Of a DNA stretch of 21,120 nucleotides, positions 6,447-13,351 are shown in pieces. Below the pieces are notes generated by a model. The model ran no database searches. It was not told the DNA's origin and worked only from the letters and a program-made list of their open reading frames with translations. Every line of letters begins with the position of its first letter. Within the stretch, counting starts at the first letter, position 1. The position numbers and the translations under genes are program-made. The DNA comes from a virus. The stretch is from positions 1 to 21,120 of the IMG/VR virus record IMGVR_UViG_3300037069_000109, one strand, 5' to 3'.

Positions 6447-7148
6447 CTATCCCCTCTCAAGTTCAGTGATCCGCGCGTGCAACTTCGCCACCTGTGCGAC
6501 CAGTAGCCCGAGGTAATCAATCCCAGCCGGTCGCCCGTCATCATCGAACGTCACGAACCGTTCCGCGTCCGTCCCGATCAGGTCGTCCGCGATATACCCG
6601 AGACGCAGACGGCCAGGGGCTGCGATGTACTCATATTCGACAAGCTCGGGGAAGATCCCAGGCTGGTCCGGGGCGGGGGTGATGTTCTGCTTCAGGTGGC
6701 GGGCCGAGGGGTTGGAGAACGTGCCCGGAACTACTACCGTGTCCCCGCTCGTGCCCAACATGACCTGATTGGCCGCGGTGGTTGCCGAGTCCGCCCCGAG
6801 CGCCGTACTCCCTGCATGCCTCGCGTATGCGTGCTTGCCGAGAGCGGTAGCCTCACCGTTTTCCGCCCACGAGTAATGGCCGAACGCGCTGTCGTCATCG
6901 TCAACGGCGAGTGCATACTTGCCGAACGCTGACGTGTTGGCCCCGAGCGCATTCGCGTCAGACCCCGCCGCTGTCGAGTAGTCCCCGTCCGCGAGCGCGT
7001 CCACGCCCAGTTGCACGGACTCAACGCCCGCCCCCGCATGGGAAGAATCCCCGCCACCGACAGGCGCGCTCCCGATCTTCAGCCGCTCAATTTCCTTCCG
7101 GACCCGGCGAAACTCACCGGCCACATCGCCCGCATCGTCAACTGGCAT
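6447..7148 (-). CDS. Tail fibre with YadA-like repeats and S74-type C-terminal chaperone
   Basis: The start is ATG 7148 (GGAGG 7 nt upstream), overlapping the hub gene by 11 bp, giving 233 residues. An N-terminal amphipathic helix with heptad character (about 9-25) probably trimerises and anchors the protein. Residues about 46-131 hold YadA/Hep_Hag-type head repeats (ALG, SAFG, TALG spaced about 14 residues apart), which fold as a left-handed beta-roll in trimeric adhesins. The C-terminus (148-233) matches the endosialidase-type intramolecular chaperone, peptidase S74: SARHLKQN keeps the Ser-x4-Lys dyad (Ser148, Lys153), followed by LGYIADDL and a final coiled-coil helix (YLGLLVAQVAKLHARITELE). 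In that family the domain drives trimer folding and then cleaves itself off just before the Ser. Confidence 0.82.
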   Translation of the reverse strand: MPVDDAGDVAGEFRRVRKEIERLKIGSAPVGGGDSSHAGAGVESVQLGVDALADGDYSTAAGSDANALGANTSAFGKYALAVDDDDSAFGHYSWAENGEATALGKHAYARHAGSTALGADSATTAANQVMLGTSGDTVVVPGTFSNPSARHLKQNITPAPDQPGIFPELVEYEYIAAPGRLRLGYIADDLIGTDAERFVTFDDDGRPAGIDYLGLLVAQVAKLHARITELERG

Positions 7149-8223
7149 TCTGTACCTCCGGCTTGACGGTCGTGCCCATAGAGCCAGACAGGGCAACCAC
7201 CCGAAGATGATTCGTGCCAGCCGACAACCGCTCATGCCCAGACGCAACCGTCGCCCCAAGCAGACTCCCAGGGGCGGCGTACTCTGGGCCGTCTGGGTAG
7301 ATGTTCAACCCAAACGACCATGTTGCTGTCGGGAATTGCAGTGCGGCGAACGTGTGATCGGACGCAGCTTGCAACCGTCCGGCGTCTGTTATGTCGGGGA
7401 AGTTGACCCACGTATCGCGGACGCTGATCTCCGCGGGGCCACCGATACCGCCACCCTCCGTGTACGCCGAGATCGCAGACTTGCCACCCTCACCGAACGC
7501 AAGGACACCGGTCATCTGCCGAACCACGTCCCGTGTGACCTTCAAGTCGAGAACCGGGGACGAATCCCCACGGATCGCGAACGTTGTTTCTGAACCGATC
7601 TCCACTTCGGGAACGCCAACCAGCGTCTCCCACCGCAGATCCCCACCCGTCTTGTAGGGGCGAAGGAAAACCTCGCAACCGTCGTCCTCGATCTGCTTCA
7701 GATGATCCTCAATCTTCAGCCGCTCATCGAACTTCCAGTCAGCCGAGAAACCCCCCGAACCATCAGCGGGACGGTCAATGGGAAGGTAAGCGATCGCAAA
7801 CACCGGATCGAACACCGCGCGGACAGCCCCAGCGTGAGACTTCGACGCGAGAGTCAGAACCGAACTGGTGCCGCCATAGGAATCGACGCCGAACATCATC
7901 CGGTCGTTGAGATACGCCCCGCGAAGCTCGGTGCTCGAAAGTCGCACCGTCCGAGTCTTGTCATCCCACACGTCCCGCTGGATAACCCCGGCATACGCGA
8001 CGTGATCGGTAGCAGCCCACTCCTGAGTGATCGTGTACCGGTTTCCCAGCGTCAGCTCTTCAACTTCAGCCTGAGACAACCCCGAACCGAACGCCTGCAC
8101 CGTGTGATCCCCGGAACCCTGCCCGGAAAGCCGCGTCTGCCATGTGCCATCGCTGCACGGTAGCGTTCCCGCGTAGGTGCCATCGTGCGTGTAGTAGACC
8201 TTGTTAACCCACTCGTCGGTCAC
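7138..8223 (-). CDS. Tail hub / minor tail protein
   Basis: A 361-residue protein starting at GTG 8223 with a 4-bp GTGA overlap onto the distal tail gene. It follows tape measure and distal tail genes, the usual place of the baseplate hub (Tal/gp27-like) protein in siphoviruses. The sequence alternates beta-rich blocks (TYAGTLPCSD..., GNRYTITQEW) with a middle alpha/beta segment (DERLKIEDHLKQIEDDGCEVFLRP) of the type seen in hub domains, and a C-terminal jelly-roll-like part (DHTFAALQFPTATWSFGL). No peptidase motif is visible, so it is likely structural. It should form the tail tip ring through which the tape measure and DNA leave. Confidence 0.7.
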   Translation of the reverse strand: MTDEWVNKVYYTHDGTYAGTLPCSDGTWQTRLSGQGSGDHTVQAFGSGLSQAEVEELTLGNRYTITQEWAATDHVAYAGVIQRDVWDDKTRTVRLSSTELRGAYLNDRMMFGVDSYGGTSSVLTLASKSHAGAVRAVFDPVFAIAYLPIDRPADGSGGFSADWKFDERLKIEDHLKQIEDDGCEVFLRPYKTGGDLRWETLVGVPEVEIGSETTFAIRGDSSPVLDLKVTRDVVRQMTGVLAFGEGGKSAISAYTEGGGIGGPAEISVRDTWVNFPDITDAGRLQAASDHTFAALQFPTATWSFGLNIYPDGPEYAAPGSLLGATVASGHERLSAGTNHLRVVALSGSMGTTVKPEVQNAS

Positions 8224-8648
8224 GGAACCAGCACCTTTGTAGGGTCGGGCGCCCAGAGTTGCAACCGGTACCGTGCGCGTGAGCCGTATACCTCGATGAT
8301 GATCTCCGGGGAACCCAGCCGACCAACCTCCAGCGTGTACGTGCCCGTAGCCTGCTCCACCGTCAGCGTGTCCATGCCGCCATCCGCGATCAGATCCTCA
8401 AGCGCCGCCATTGCAACCTCGAACGCCTCCGGGTCATCCGCGGTGAGGATCAGCCCCGAGAGTGTGACGAGACGCGACCCAAGGCGACCCGGCGCGGGAA
8501 AGTCACCGTTCCCGTTGGGGCGACCGACGATCTCGCGACGCATCTCCACGCCCTCGAACCAGCCCTTGAGCCCGTCACGGAAGATCGTGTACGTCGCGGG
8601 GCCGTCGTCGCCGACGAACGTGAGCCCGCCGAGAGTCGCATTCGGCAT
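8220..8648 (-). CDS. Distal tail / minor tail protein, 142 aa
   Basis: Starts at ATG 8648 sharing one base with the tape measure stop (TGATG), so translation is coupled. At 142 residues it is short for a Dit protein, but contains the typical N-terminal core: a beta start (LGGLTFVGDD), a GLKGWFEGVEMRRE turn, GRLGSRLVTLSGLI, a helix over DDPEAFEVAMAALEDLIAD, then strands with EVGRLGSPEIIIEVYGSRARYRLQLWAPDP. Dit-type proteins form the hexameric ring that joins the tail tube to the hub. The order tape measure, this gene, hub supports that reading. Confidence 0.68.
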   Translation of the reverse strand: MPNATLGGLTFVGDDGPATYTIFRDGLKGWFEGVEMRREIVGRPNGNGDFPAPGRLGSRLVTLSGLILTADDPEAFEVAMAALEDLIADGGMDTLTVEQATGTYTLEVGRLGSPEIIIEVYGSRARYRLQLWAPDPTKVLVP

Positions 8649-11356
8649 CAGTTCCCCCTCAACGCGAACGCCGTGCGCTCCGCAGAAATACGCCCGATCT
8701 GCTCTTCACTCAGACCGGGTGCCGGCTGAATCACTTGGTTGATGGAGATCGCGGACCCGCCACCGCCGCCAGCCGAGAACCGTGGGATATTCGTCGCGTA
8801 CTGCGGCTGCACAAACCCGCCATCCGCATACCCGCGGATCTTCCCGCCACGGTTGATGTAGTCCAGCGCGGCACGGTTCGACGGGTCCGACATAGCCGAA
8901 GCGGTCGCGATACCCTCACCGTTCGACAGCCACGCCGGGATCGAGTCAGACGTGCCCGTGCCAGGCCCACGCACCAGACCACCGGTAGCGAACCCTTCGC
9001 GGCCACCGCCACTGGGGCCGACGCCGACCACGGGCCGCTTGTCCTGGATGTAGTTCAGCGCATCCTTGATCCGCTGAAGCGCCGCCTCGGTATCGGCGGT
9101 CTGCGCGACGATCTGGATGGTTGCAGAATCGGGGAGGGCGAACACCTTATCCGCGAGGGCCTGCACCTGATCGGCGTTGAACCCCGCTGCCGACGCGGAG
9201 TCCTCGAATGCCTTCCGCTGATCCGCAAGGGTCGCCGCGTACTTATCGGTAGCGTCCTTCGCAGACATCGTTTTCTGGTCGAGTAGGAACTGGGCATCAG
9301 CCGCGGCCTGCGCCTTCTCTGCGACATCGGAGAGCATCGCGGCGTTCTCGGAACCCGCTTCTGTGGTCTCATCCAGGGACGCACCGTACCCGTCAAGGGT
9401 TCCGTGCAGTTCCTCGTAAGCCGCCTTCTGCCGGTCCACTTCCGCCTGAATACCAGCCATCGACTTACGGAAGGCCGCGTTTGTTGACACCGCGTCCTGC
9501 CCGATCCCGTTGGACTCGTTGATCGTGTCAATGAGGGATTTCAGGTTCGCCTGAAGGGTTGCCGCCTGATCTGCGGCGTCCTGATATGCCGTCGCCGCGT
9601 CGGTGGTCTTCTCCGCTGAGTCGCCAGCCGCTTCGGCCTGATCCTTGAAGCTCTGCTTGCTCTTCACGACAGCGCCAGAGAGGCCCACAACATCGTCCAT
9701 CGCTTCGGCGGCACGGCCACCGATGCCCGTGAAGAAGGTGAGCTGGTTGGCAACGCCCGTATTCGCCGCGAGTTTGTGTGTGGCCTCAGCCAGCTTGTCG
9801 CCACCCTCGATAACCGCGTCGGTAAGTTCCTGTTGGGTTATCCCAGCTTCCTTAGCGGCCTCGAATGCGTTCTGCTCGGCAAGCTTCTTTGCAACGAGCT
9901 CGCGGGTGTAGTCCGTGATTGCACCCGTGGTCTCGTCCAGTGTGTCCTTGAACTCAGCCGTGTTCGATGTCGCTTCAGCCTGACGCTGCGCCCAGATCCC
10001 GAACGCGACACCCGCGAGCGCGAGCGCGCCCGATGCCAGTCCGATACCGCGAGCCGCAGACGCCCCGGACACGTTGAGCGTGGAGAGCGCCGACTTGAAC
10101 TGAGCGACCTTCGGTACCGCAATGAGTGCCGCGCCGCCCACGAGCCCCACAACGCCAACCAGACCCGTTAGAGCCAGGCCTACGGTAAGGATCGGTTGCG
10201 GGAGGCTCCCCACCGCGTCCACGATGCCGGTAGCCGCCTGCGTGACCGTACGCAGCGAATCGTTCGCCGCCGACCCGGAACGAATCAGGGCCGTATCGAT
10301 CGCACCGCCCAGCTTCTCGACATCGCCCGACAGGTTGTTGAGACGGTCAGCGGCCACCTTCGCCGCATAGCCCGAGTCGTTCGTCTGGTCGATGTACTTC
10401 TGGATGCCGTCAGCGCCCTGGTCGTAAAGGACGTTCGCGACACGCAGCGCATCGTTACCGAAAATCTGCGCAAGAGCCGCGTTGCGAGTCTCATCCGTGA
10501 GGCCGTTGAGGTTGCCCTTCAGTTGGCCGGCGATCTTGTCGAACGACAGCATCTGCCCGTTCGTGTTGTAGAAGGACAGGTGGTACTTCTCCATCACATC
10601 GCGGGCCTTGTCCGTGGGCGCCTGCAACGCGATCAGCGCCGTCTTCAGTGACGTGCCAGCGTCGGAACCCTTCAGGCCCGCATCCGCGAACGCCGACAGG
10701 ACGCCCGTGGTGTCCTCGATGGACTGACCCGCACCGTGCGCGATGAGGCCCGCCTGGTTGAGAGCGTCCGCGAGATCCTTCACGTCACCGACAGCCTTGC
10801 CGGCACCAGCAGCGAGGAGGTCAGCCACGTGAGGCACATCTTCGCCCTCAAGCTTGAACTGCTTCACCGCGATAGCCGCGATACCCGCCGCGTCCGCAAC
10901 GCTCAGAGCGCCAGCAGCCGCGAGCGAGAGGGCACCCTTCAGCCCGCCGCCGAGAATCTGCTCAGTCGTCAGACCGGCCTTCCCGAGCTCTTCGATAGCG
11001 TTCGCGGCCTCGGTGGCAGAGAACACGGTAGACGCGCCCGCCTCCAACGCCGCCTCACGCAGCTTGCCCATGTTCTCGGTGGTTTCCTGCGTCGCCGCCT
11101 TGACGTTGCTCATGGCCTGGTCGAACTCAGCGAACTTCGACACCGCGAGCCCGAACGCAACCGCAGCGATAGCACCGACAGCAGCAACTCCGACGCCGAT
11201 TTGCGTCATGGCCTGGTGCTGCTTCTCCAGCTTCTCCGCAGTCTCAGCCGCTTCCTTGCCGACCTTCGCAGTGGCGTTCTGCGCCTTCTGCATGTCGGCC
11301 ACGTACCCCGAGACTGCGGCGATCAAAGTCACCTTGGTTACGCGATCGCCCAACAT
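8648..11356 (-). CDS. Tail tape measure protein
   Basis: A 902-residue, Ala-rich helical protein, the longest gene in the window and placed after the chaperones. ATG 11356 is used; a GGGGG run lies just upstream. After a short N-terminal segment and coiled coil (about 20-50) there is a hydrophobic stretch at 51-74. A PhageMin_Tail-type (TP901-family) core spans about 75-320. Two more hydrophobic spans lie near 389-414 and 437-455, and long coiled-coil helices fill about 470-780. The Gly-rich C-terminus (GGGREGFATGGLVRGPGTGTSDSI) is the usual tail-tip-proximal motif. By the rule of about 1.5 angstrom per residue the tail would be near 135 nm. It sets tail length and probably inserts into the membrane at injection. 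No muralytic domain is evident. Confidence 0.93.
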   Translation of the reverse strand: MLGDRVTKVTLIAAVSGYVADMQKAQNATAKVGKEAAETAEKLEKQHQAMTQIGVGVAAVGAIAAVAFGLAVSKFAEFDQAMSNVKAATQETTENMGKLREAALEAGASTVFSATEAANAIEELGKAGLTTEQILGGGLKGALSLAAAGALSVADAAGIAAIAVKQFKLEGEDVPHVADLLAAGAGKAVGDVKDLADALNQAGLIAHGAGQSIEDTTGVLSAFADAGLKGSDAGTSLKTALIALQAPTDKARDVMEKYHLSFYNTNGQMLSFDKIAGQLKGNLNGLTDETRNAALAQIFGNDALRVANVLYDQGADGIQKYIDQTNDSGYAAKVAADRLNNLSGDVEKLGGAIDTALIRSGSAANDSLRTVTQAATGIVDAVGSLPQPILTVGLALTGLVGVVGLVGGAALIAVPKVAQFKSALSTLNVSGASAARGIGLASGALALAGVAFGIWAQRQAEATSNTAEFKDTLDETTGAITDYTRELVAKKLAEQNAFEAAKEAGITQQELTDAVIEGGDKLAEATHKLAANTGVANQLTFFTGIGGRAAEAMDDVVGLSGAVVKSKQSFKDQAEAAGDSAEKTTDAATAYQDAADQAATLQANLKSLIDTINESNGIGQDAVSTNAAFRKSMAGIQAEVDRQKAAYEELHGTLDGYGASLDETTEAGSENAAMLSDVAEKAQAAADAQFLLDQKTMSAKDATDKYAATLADQRKAFEDSASAAGFNADQVQALADKVFALPDSATIQIVAQTADTEAALQRIKDALNYIQDKRPVVGVGPSGGGREGFATGGLVRGPGTGTSDSIPAWLSNGEGIATASAMSDPSNRAALDYINRGGKIRGYADGGFVQPQYATNIPRFSAGGGGGSAISINQVIQPAPGLSEEQIGRISAERTAFALRGN

Positions 11357-11364
11357 GCACCCCC

Positions 11365-11390
11365 AGGAGGTAATAGTGTTCGGGGCATGA
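11365..11390 (+). promoter_or_regulatory. Ribosome site and 4-codon leader (or -10 of a leaderless start) for the lipoprotein
   Basis: AGGAGG (11365-11370) is 16 nt from the lipoprotein ATG, too far to serve it directly, but only 5 nt from a GTG at 11376. That GTG opens a 4-codon frame (GTG TTC GGG GCA TGA) whose stop overlaps the lipoprotein ATG as ATGA (11387-11390). Alternatively TAGTGT (11374-11379) fits an actinobacterial TANNNT -10 element placed 7 bp before the ATG, as for a leaderless transcript. No good -35 is seen. Confidence 0.4.
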
Positions 11391-11695
11391 AACGCGCCCT
11401 CGTCGTGCTGGTATCGGTGCTGCTGTTAACCGGGTGTGCCGCACCTACTGCGGACAGCGCATACCTCTCGACGGTGCGCGAGAGCATCCCCGCACTAGCC
11501 GATGTCCCCGATGAGGACTTGACCGGGCTGGGCGCGAAGGTCTGCGACCTGTTCGACACGGGAGGGTTTACCGATGGACTTACCGAGTTCATCGCGCGGG
11601 CGAAGGACTACGGATTCACCGCGAAAGAAGCGGGCGGGATAGCGGGTGCCGCGACCGCCGCCTACTGCCCCGAATACTCGGACGGCTTCGGGTAG
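11387..11695 (+). CDS. DUF732-like lipoprotein, moron candidate
   Basis: The only convincing plus-strand gene. It encodes 102 residues. It opens with a lipoprotein signal: basic MKR, a hydrophobic core (ALVVLVSVLLL) and a lipobox LTGC with Cys17 as the lipidated residue. The mature part follows the DUF732 pattern of small secreted actinobacterial proteins: YLSTVRESIPALADVPDEDL, then LGAKVCDLFDTG, a helix, and an Ala-rich end with AAYCPEY. Cys53 and Cys94 probably form a disulfide outside the cell. The gene lies in the 305-bp gap between the tail assembly chaperone and the tape measure gene. It diverges from the tape measure start by 30 bp and its 3' end overlaps the chaperone 3' end by 34 bp. 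Late transcription therefore runs antisense to it. It is probably expressed on its own, perhaps from a prophage. A superinfection-exclusion role is inference. The DUF732 match is by eye. Confidence 0.82.
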   Translation: MKRALVVLVSVLLLTGCAAPTADSAYLSTVRESIPALADVPDEDLTGLGAKVCDLFDTGGFTDGLTEFIARAKDYGFTAKEAGGIAGAATAAYCPEYSDGFG

Positions 11696-12629
11696 TCGAA
11701 CCGTTCCGCCGTGAAGTAGACGCCGTTGAGGTTCGCGCCTTCACCCATCGCCTTGCGGTGCTCTTCGAGCGCGTCAGCCTTTGCCCGCTCAGCCCAGTTC
11801 GTGAACGGGCCTTGAGCCATATACCGGTACCCGCTGTAAGCGTTCGGGTCCGCGGCCTCCGCGGTCGCATCAGGCAACCACTCGCCATTCGGCCCAGTCA
11901 TCCGGCGAACAATGTCCTCCGCAACCACAAGGCCGCGGGACTCGTCATCCCACTCAGACTCAGTAACCGACGAGACCATGCGGCCAGCGTCGTCGTACTC
12001 GTAGAACGTTCGTGGCTCCCACCCCCAGAGTCGCCGTGGGGCGATGCCGGAGCGTGCGGCGAAAGCTACTTCTTGACGGAGCGCAACGCTACTCCTCAGC
12101 CTTTTACTAGGGCCTGAAGCCTTTGCTCGGGCTCGAACTCGTTGAGCTCCCACACGATGTCGCGCAGTTTCGCGTACTCGTTACCAGACAGGACCGAGAC
12201 CAACTGCGACCATTCTTCGTCGCTGATCCCAACGGGCTCGCCGTCCTCAAGGCGGAAAGCGAACGCCTCCCCGGAAGGCTCGCGGTATCGAAGCGCCGCC
12301 TCGCACACCGCGTCGTAGTTGTAGCCGTAATGCTTATCCATCGGCACGTCGAGACGCGCGGGACACTTGGAAGTCAGGTTCGCCCAGTCGCGACCCGGCA
12401 TGCGGAACACGCGGATAGTCACGCTTGAGTCATCCCCGGCGATCTCGTCCAGACGCTCCCGAGCCTTGTCGGCGTTCGAGACCACGCCCATGCGCTCGTC
12501 TCCGGTATCGGCTTCCAGTTCCGCCTCAAGGGCTTCCCGTTCCGCACTCACCGTGCCATCAAGAATGACAGCCTGATCCTTGAACGGACGCGCAGCCTTA
12601 GCCGCCGCCAACTTCTCTGCAAAAGTCAC
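11662..12629 (-). CDS. Tail assembly chaperone, long frameshifted form (GT-type)
   Basis: The upstream frame (from GTG 12629) and a downstream frame in the -1 register overlap. The downstream frame stays open from 12153 to its stop at 11662 and lacks its own ribosome site and start near the junction. A -1 slip at GTAAAAG (12101-12107) would join 176 residues of the short protein to 146 more (RLRSSVALRQ... ending KPSEYSGQ), giving about 322 residues. Two overlapping frames between the major tail protein and the tape measure gene are the hallmark of the lambda G/GT system, where a small share of ribosomes makes the long form. Both forms bind tape measure protein and recruit tail subunits. The exact slip position is inferred. 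Confidence 0.75.
11679..11708 (+). terminator. Stem-loop over the lipoprotein stop codon
   Basis: CGGACGG (11679-11685) pairs with CCGTTCCG (11701-11708, one bulged T). Inside this TTCG (87-90) pairs with CGAA (97-100 of the same hundred), leaving a 6-nt loop that contains the lipoprotein TAG. There is no T-run, so termination is a guess. It would keep plus-strand transcripts from running deep into the antisense of the chaperone gene. Confidence 0.3.
12096..12629 (-). CDS. Tail assembly chaperone, short form (G-type)
   Basis: A 177-residue protein. GTG 12629 is preferred because GGAG lies 5 nt upstream; a GTG at 12650 would add 7 residues but has no ribosome site. The product begins MTFAEKLAAAKAARPFKDQ, a common chaperone opening, and has a helical acidic segment (REALEAELEADTGDER), a central beta region (SSVTIRVFRMPGRDW), and a C-terminal helical part ending in WELNEFEPEQRLQALVKG. 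Composition and place between major tail protein and tape measure gene match lambda G. It should coat the tape measure protein during tail assembly and be absent from virions. The stop TGA directly follows the proposed slip site. Confidence 0.8.
   Translation of the reverse strand: MTFAEKLAAAKAARPFKDQAVILDGTVSAEREALEAELEADTGDERMGVVSNADKARERLDEIAGDDSSVTIRVFRMPGRDWANLTSKCPARLDVPMDKHYGYNYDAVCEAALRYREPSGEAFAFRLEDGEPVGISDEEWSQLVSVLSGNEYAKLRDIVWELNEFEPEQRLQALVKG
12101..12107 (-). other. Probable -1 frameshift site GTAAAAG
   Basis: In the zero frame the codons are CTA GTA AAA GGC TGA. A -1 slip lets Lys-tRNA re-pair AAA with AAA while Val-tRNA would mispair, so the heptamer is non-canonical. Two codons on, the zero frame stops. 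An AAAGG Shine-Dalgarno-like run lies about 15 nt upstream, and a small stem (GGA with TCC, GCG with CGC, TTG loop) begins about 6 nt downstream; both are known kinds of stimulators. Confidence 0.55.
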
Positions 12630-12662
12630 TTCTACTCCACCGTTGTCCACCGTAGGAAGTGA

Positions 12663-12698
12663 CCTACCCCGGAGGCACGGTGGAGCCTCCGGGGTAGG
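12663..12698 (-). terminator. Strong stem-loop directly after the major tail protein gene
   Basis: A perfect 14-bp stem, CCTACCCCGGAGGC (12663-12676) with GCCTCCGGGGTAGG (12685-12698), has an 8-nt loop and lies 6 bp after the major tail protein stop. No T-run follows on the minus strand. It may partly terminate or protect the 3' end, so that the abundant tube protein is made in large excess over the chaperone and tape measure. Confidence 0.7.
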
Positions 12699-12704
12699 AG
12701 TTGG

Positions 12705-13229
12705 TTACGCCGCGATGACGCCCTGGACGATCGGACCCGTGATGGTCGCCACCTGACGAATCAGCGCCTTGCCGTCCGGGGTGATCGGGAAATACTGCGA
12801 GCCCAGCGTCACCGGGACCGTGTAAACCTTCTGCGCGACGGTCGCGAGGGTCGTGTTCGCCACGTTGCGGCGGATCACGAAGTAGCCCGAGATCGAGGTG
12901 GCGACACCAGCCGGCTTCAGGACCACAGCAGCCGAAGTCGCCTCGGTGGAGTCCGTGTACTCCAGAGTGCCGAGCGTGTCGGTACGGATACCCAGGGCCT
13001 CCAGGTCAACCGTGAGGCCGAGGCGGGAGTCCTTGTCGATCGCCTGGTCAGCGGTGAGCGCGAAACCACCCGGCGTGAACGAGTGCGTCACCCGGTACGT
13101 GGTCGCGGCGTCGAACACCGAAGCCTTGCTGGGCGCGGTGAGGCTTGCAATCGCGCCACCAACGAACCAGATGACGAGGTTCCCCTTGATATCGACTGCG
13201 GCGGGTACAACATCGGCAACATCAGCCAT
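12705..13229 (-). CDS. Major tail (tube) protein
   Basis: A 174-residue protein. ATG 13229 is chosen because AAAGGAAAG stands immediately upstream; an upstream in-frame GTG (13283) lies inside a stem-loop and has a weaker site. The sequence (MADVADVVPAAVDIKGNLVIWFVGG... ending GPIVQGVIAA) has an N-terminal strand, GFALTADQ, a long acidic loop, and many Val/Thr-rich strands, the make-up of a tail-tube fold. Its place after the tail terminator and before the chaperones is the standard position. Hundreds of copies per virion would form the tube. Stem-loops on both sides suggest its mRNA is specially controlled. Confidence 0.82.
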   Translation of the reverse strand: MADVADVVPAAVDIKGNLVIWFVGGAIASLTAPSKASVFDAATTYRVTHSFTPGGFALTADQAIDKDSRLGLTVDLEALGIRTDTLGTLEYTDSTEATSAAVVLKPAGVATSISGYFVIRRNVANTTLATVAQKVYTVPVTLGSQYFPITPDGKALIRQVATITGPIVQGVIAA

Positions 13230-13246
13230 GTTCTTTCCTTTCTTCT

Positions 13247-13295
13247 CCCCGACAACCGGGGTCTTCCTTGGGTTGCCCTCCACGGGAGATGGAGG
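13247..13295 (-). promoter_or_regulatory. Two small stem-loops in the leader of the major tail protein gene
   Basis: CCCCG/CGGGG (13247-13251, 13257-13261, 5-nt loop) ends about 10 nt before the AAAGGAAAG ribosome site. CCTCCA/TGGAGG (13277-13282, 13290-13295, 7-nt loop) lies further upstream. They could stabilise the 5' end of a processed message. No sigma-A-like promoter is evident in this 122-bp gap. Confidence 0.4.
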
Positions 13296-13310
13296 AATCT
13301 GAGGGCGCAG

Positions 13311-13338
13311 AAAAGGGCACCCAGCCCTGGATGCCCTT
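13311..13338 (-). terminator. Stem-loop with T-tail after the tail terminator gene
   Basis: On the minus strand AAGGGCA and CCAG pair with CTGG and TGCCCTT around a 2-nt loop, with one mismatch, and the stem runs into TTTT. It starts 13 bp after the stop of the tail terminator gene. It looks like an intrinsic terminator or attenuator separating the head-tail connector genes from the major tail protein gene. Confidence 0.6.
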
Positions 13339-13351
13339 GGTCTTGCGCTAG

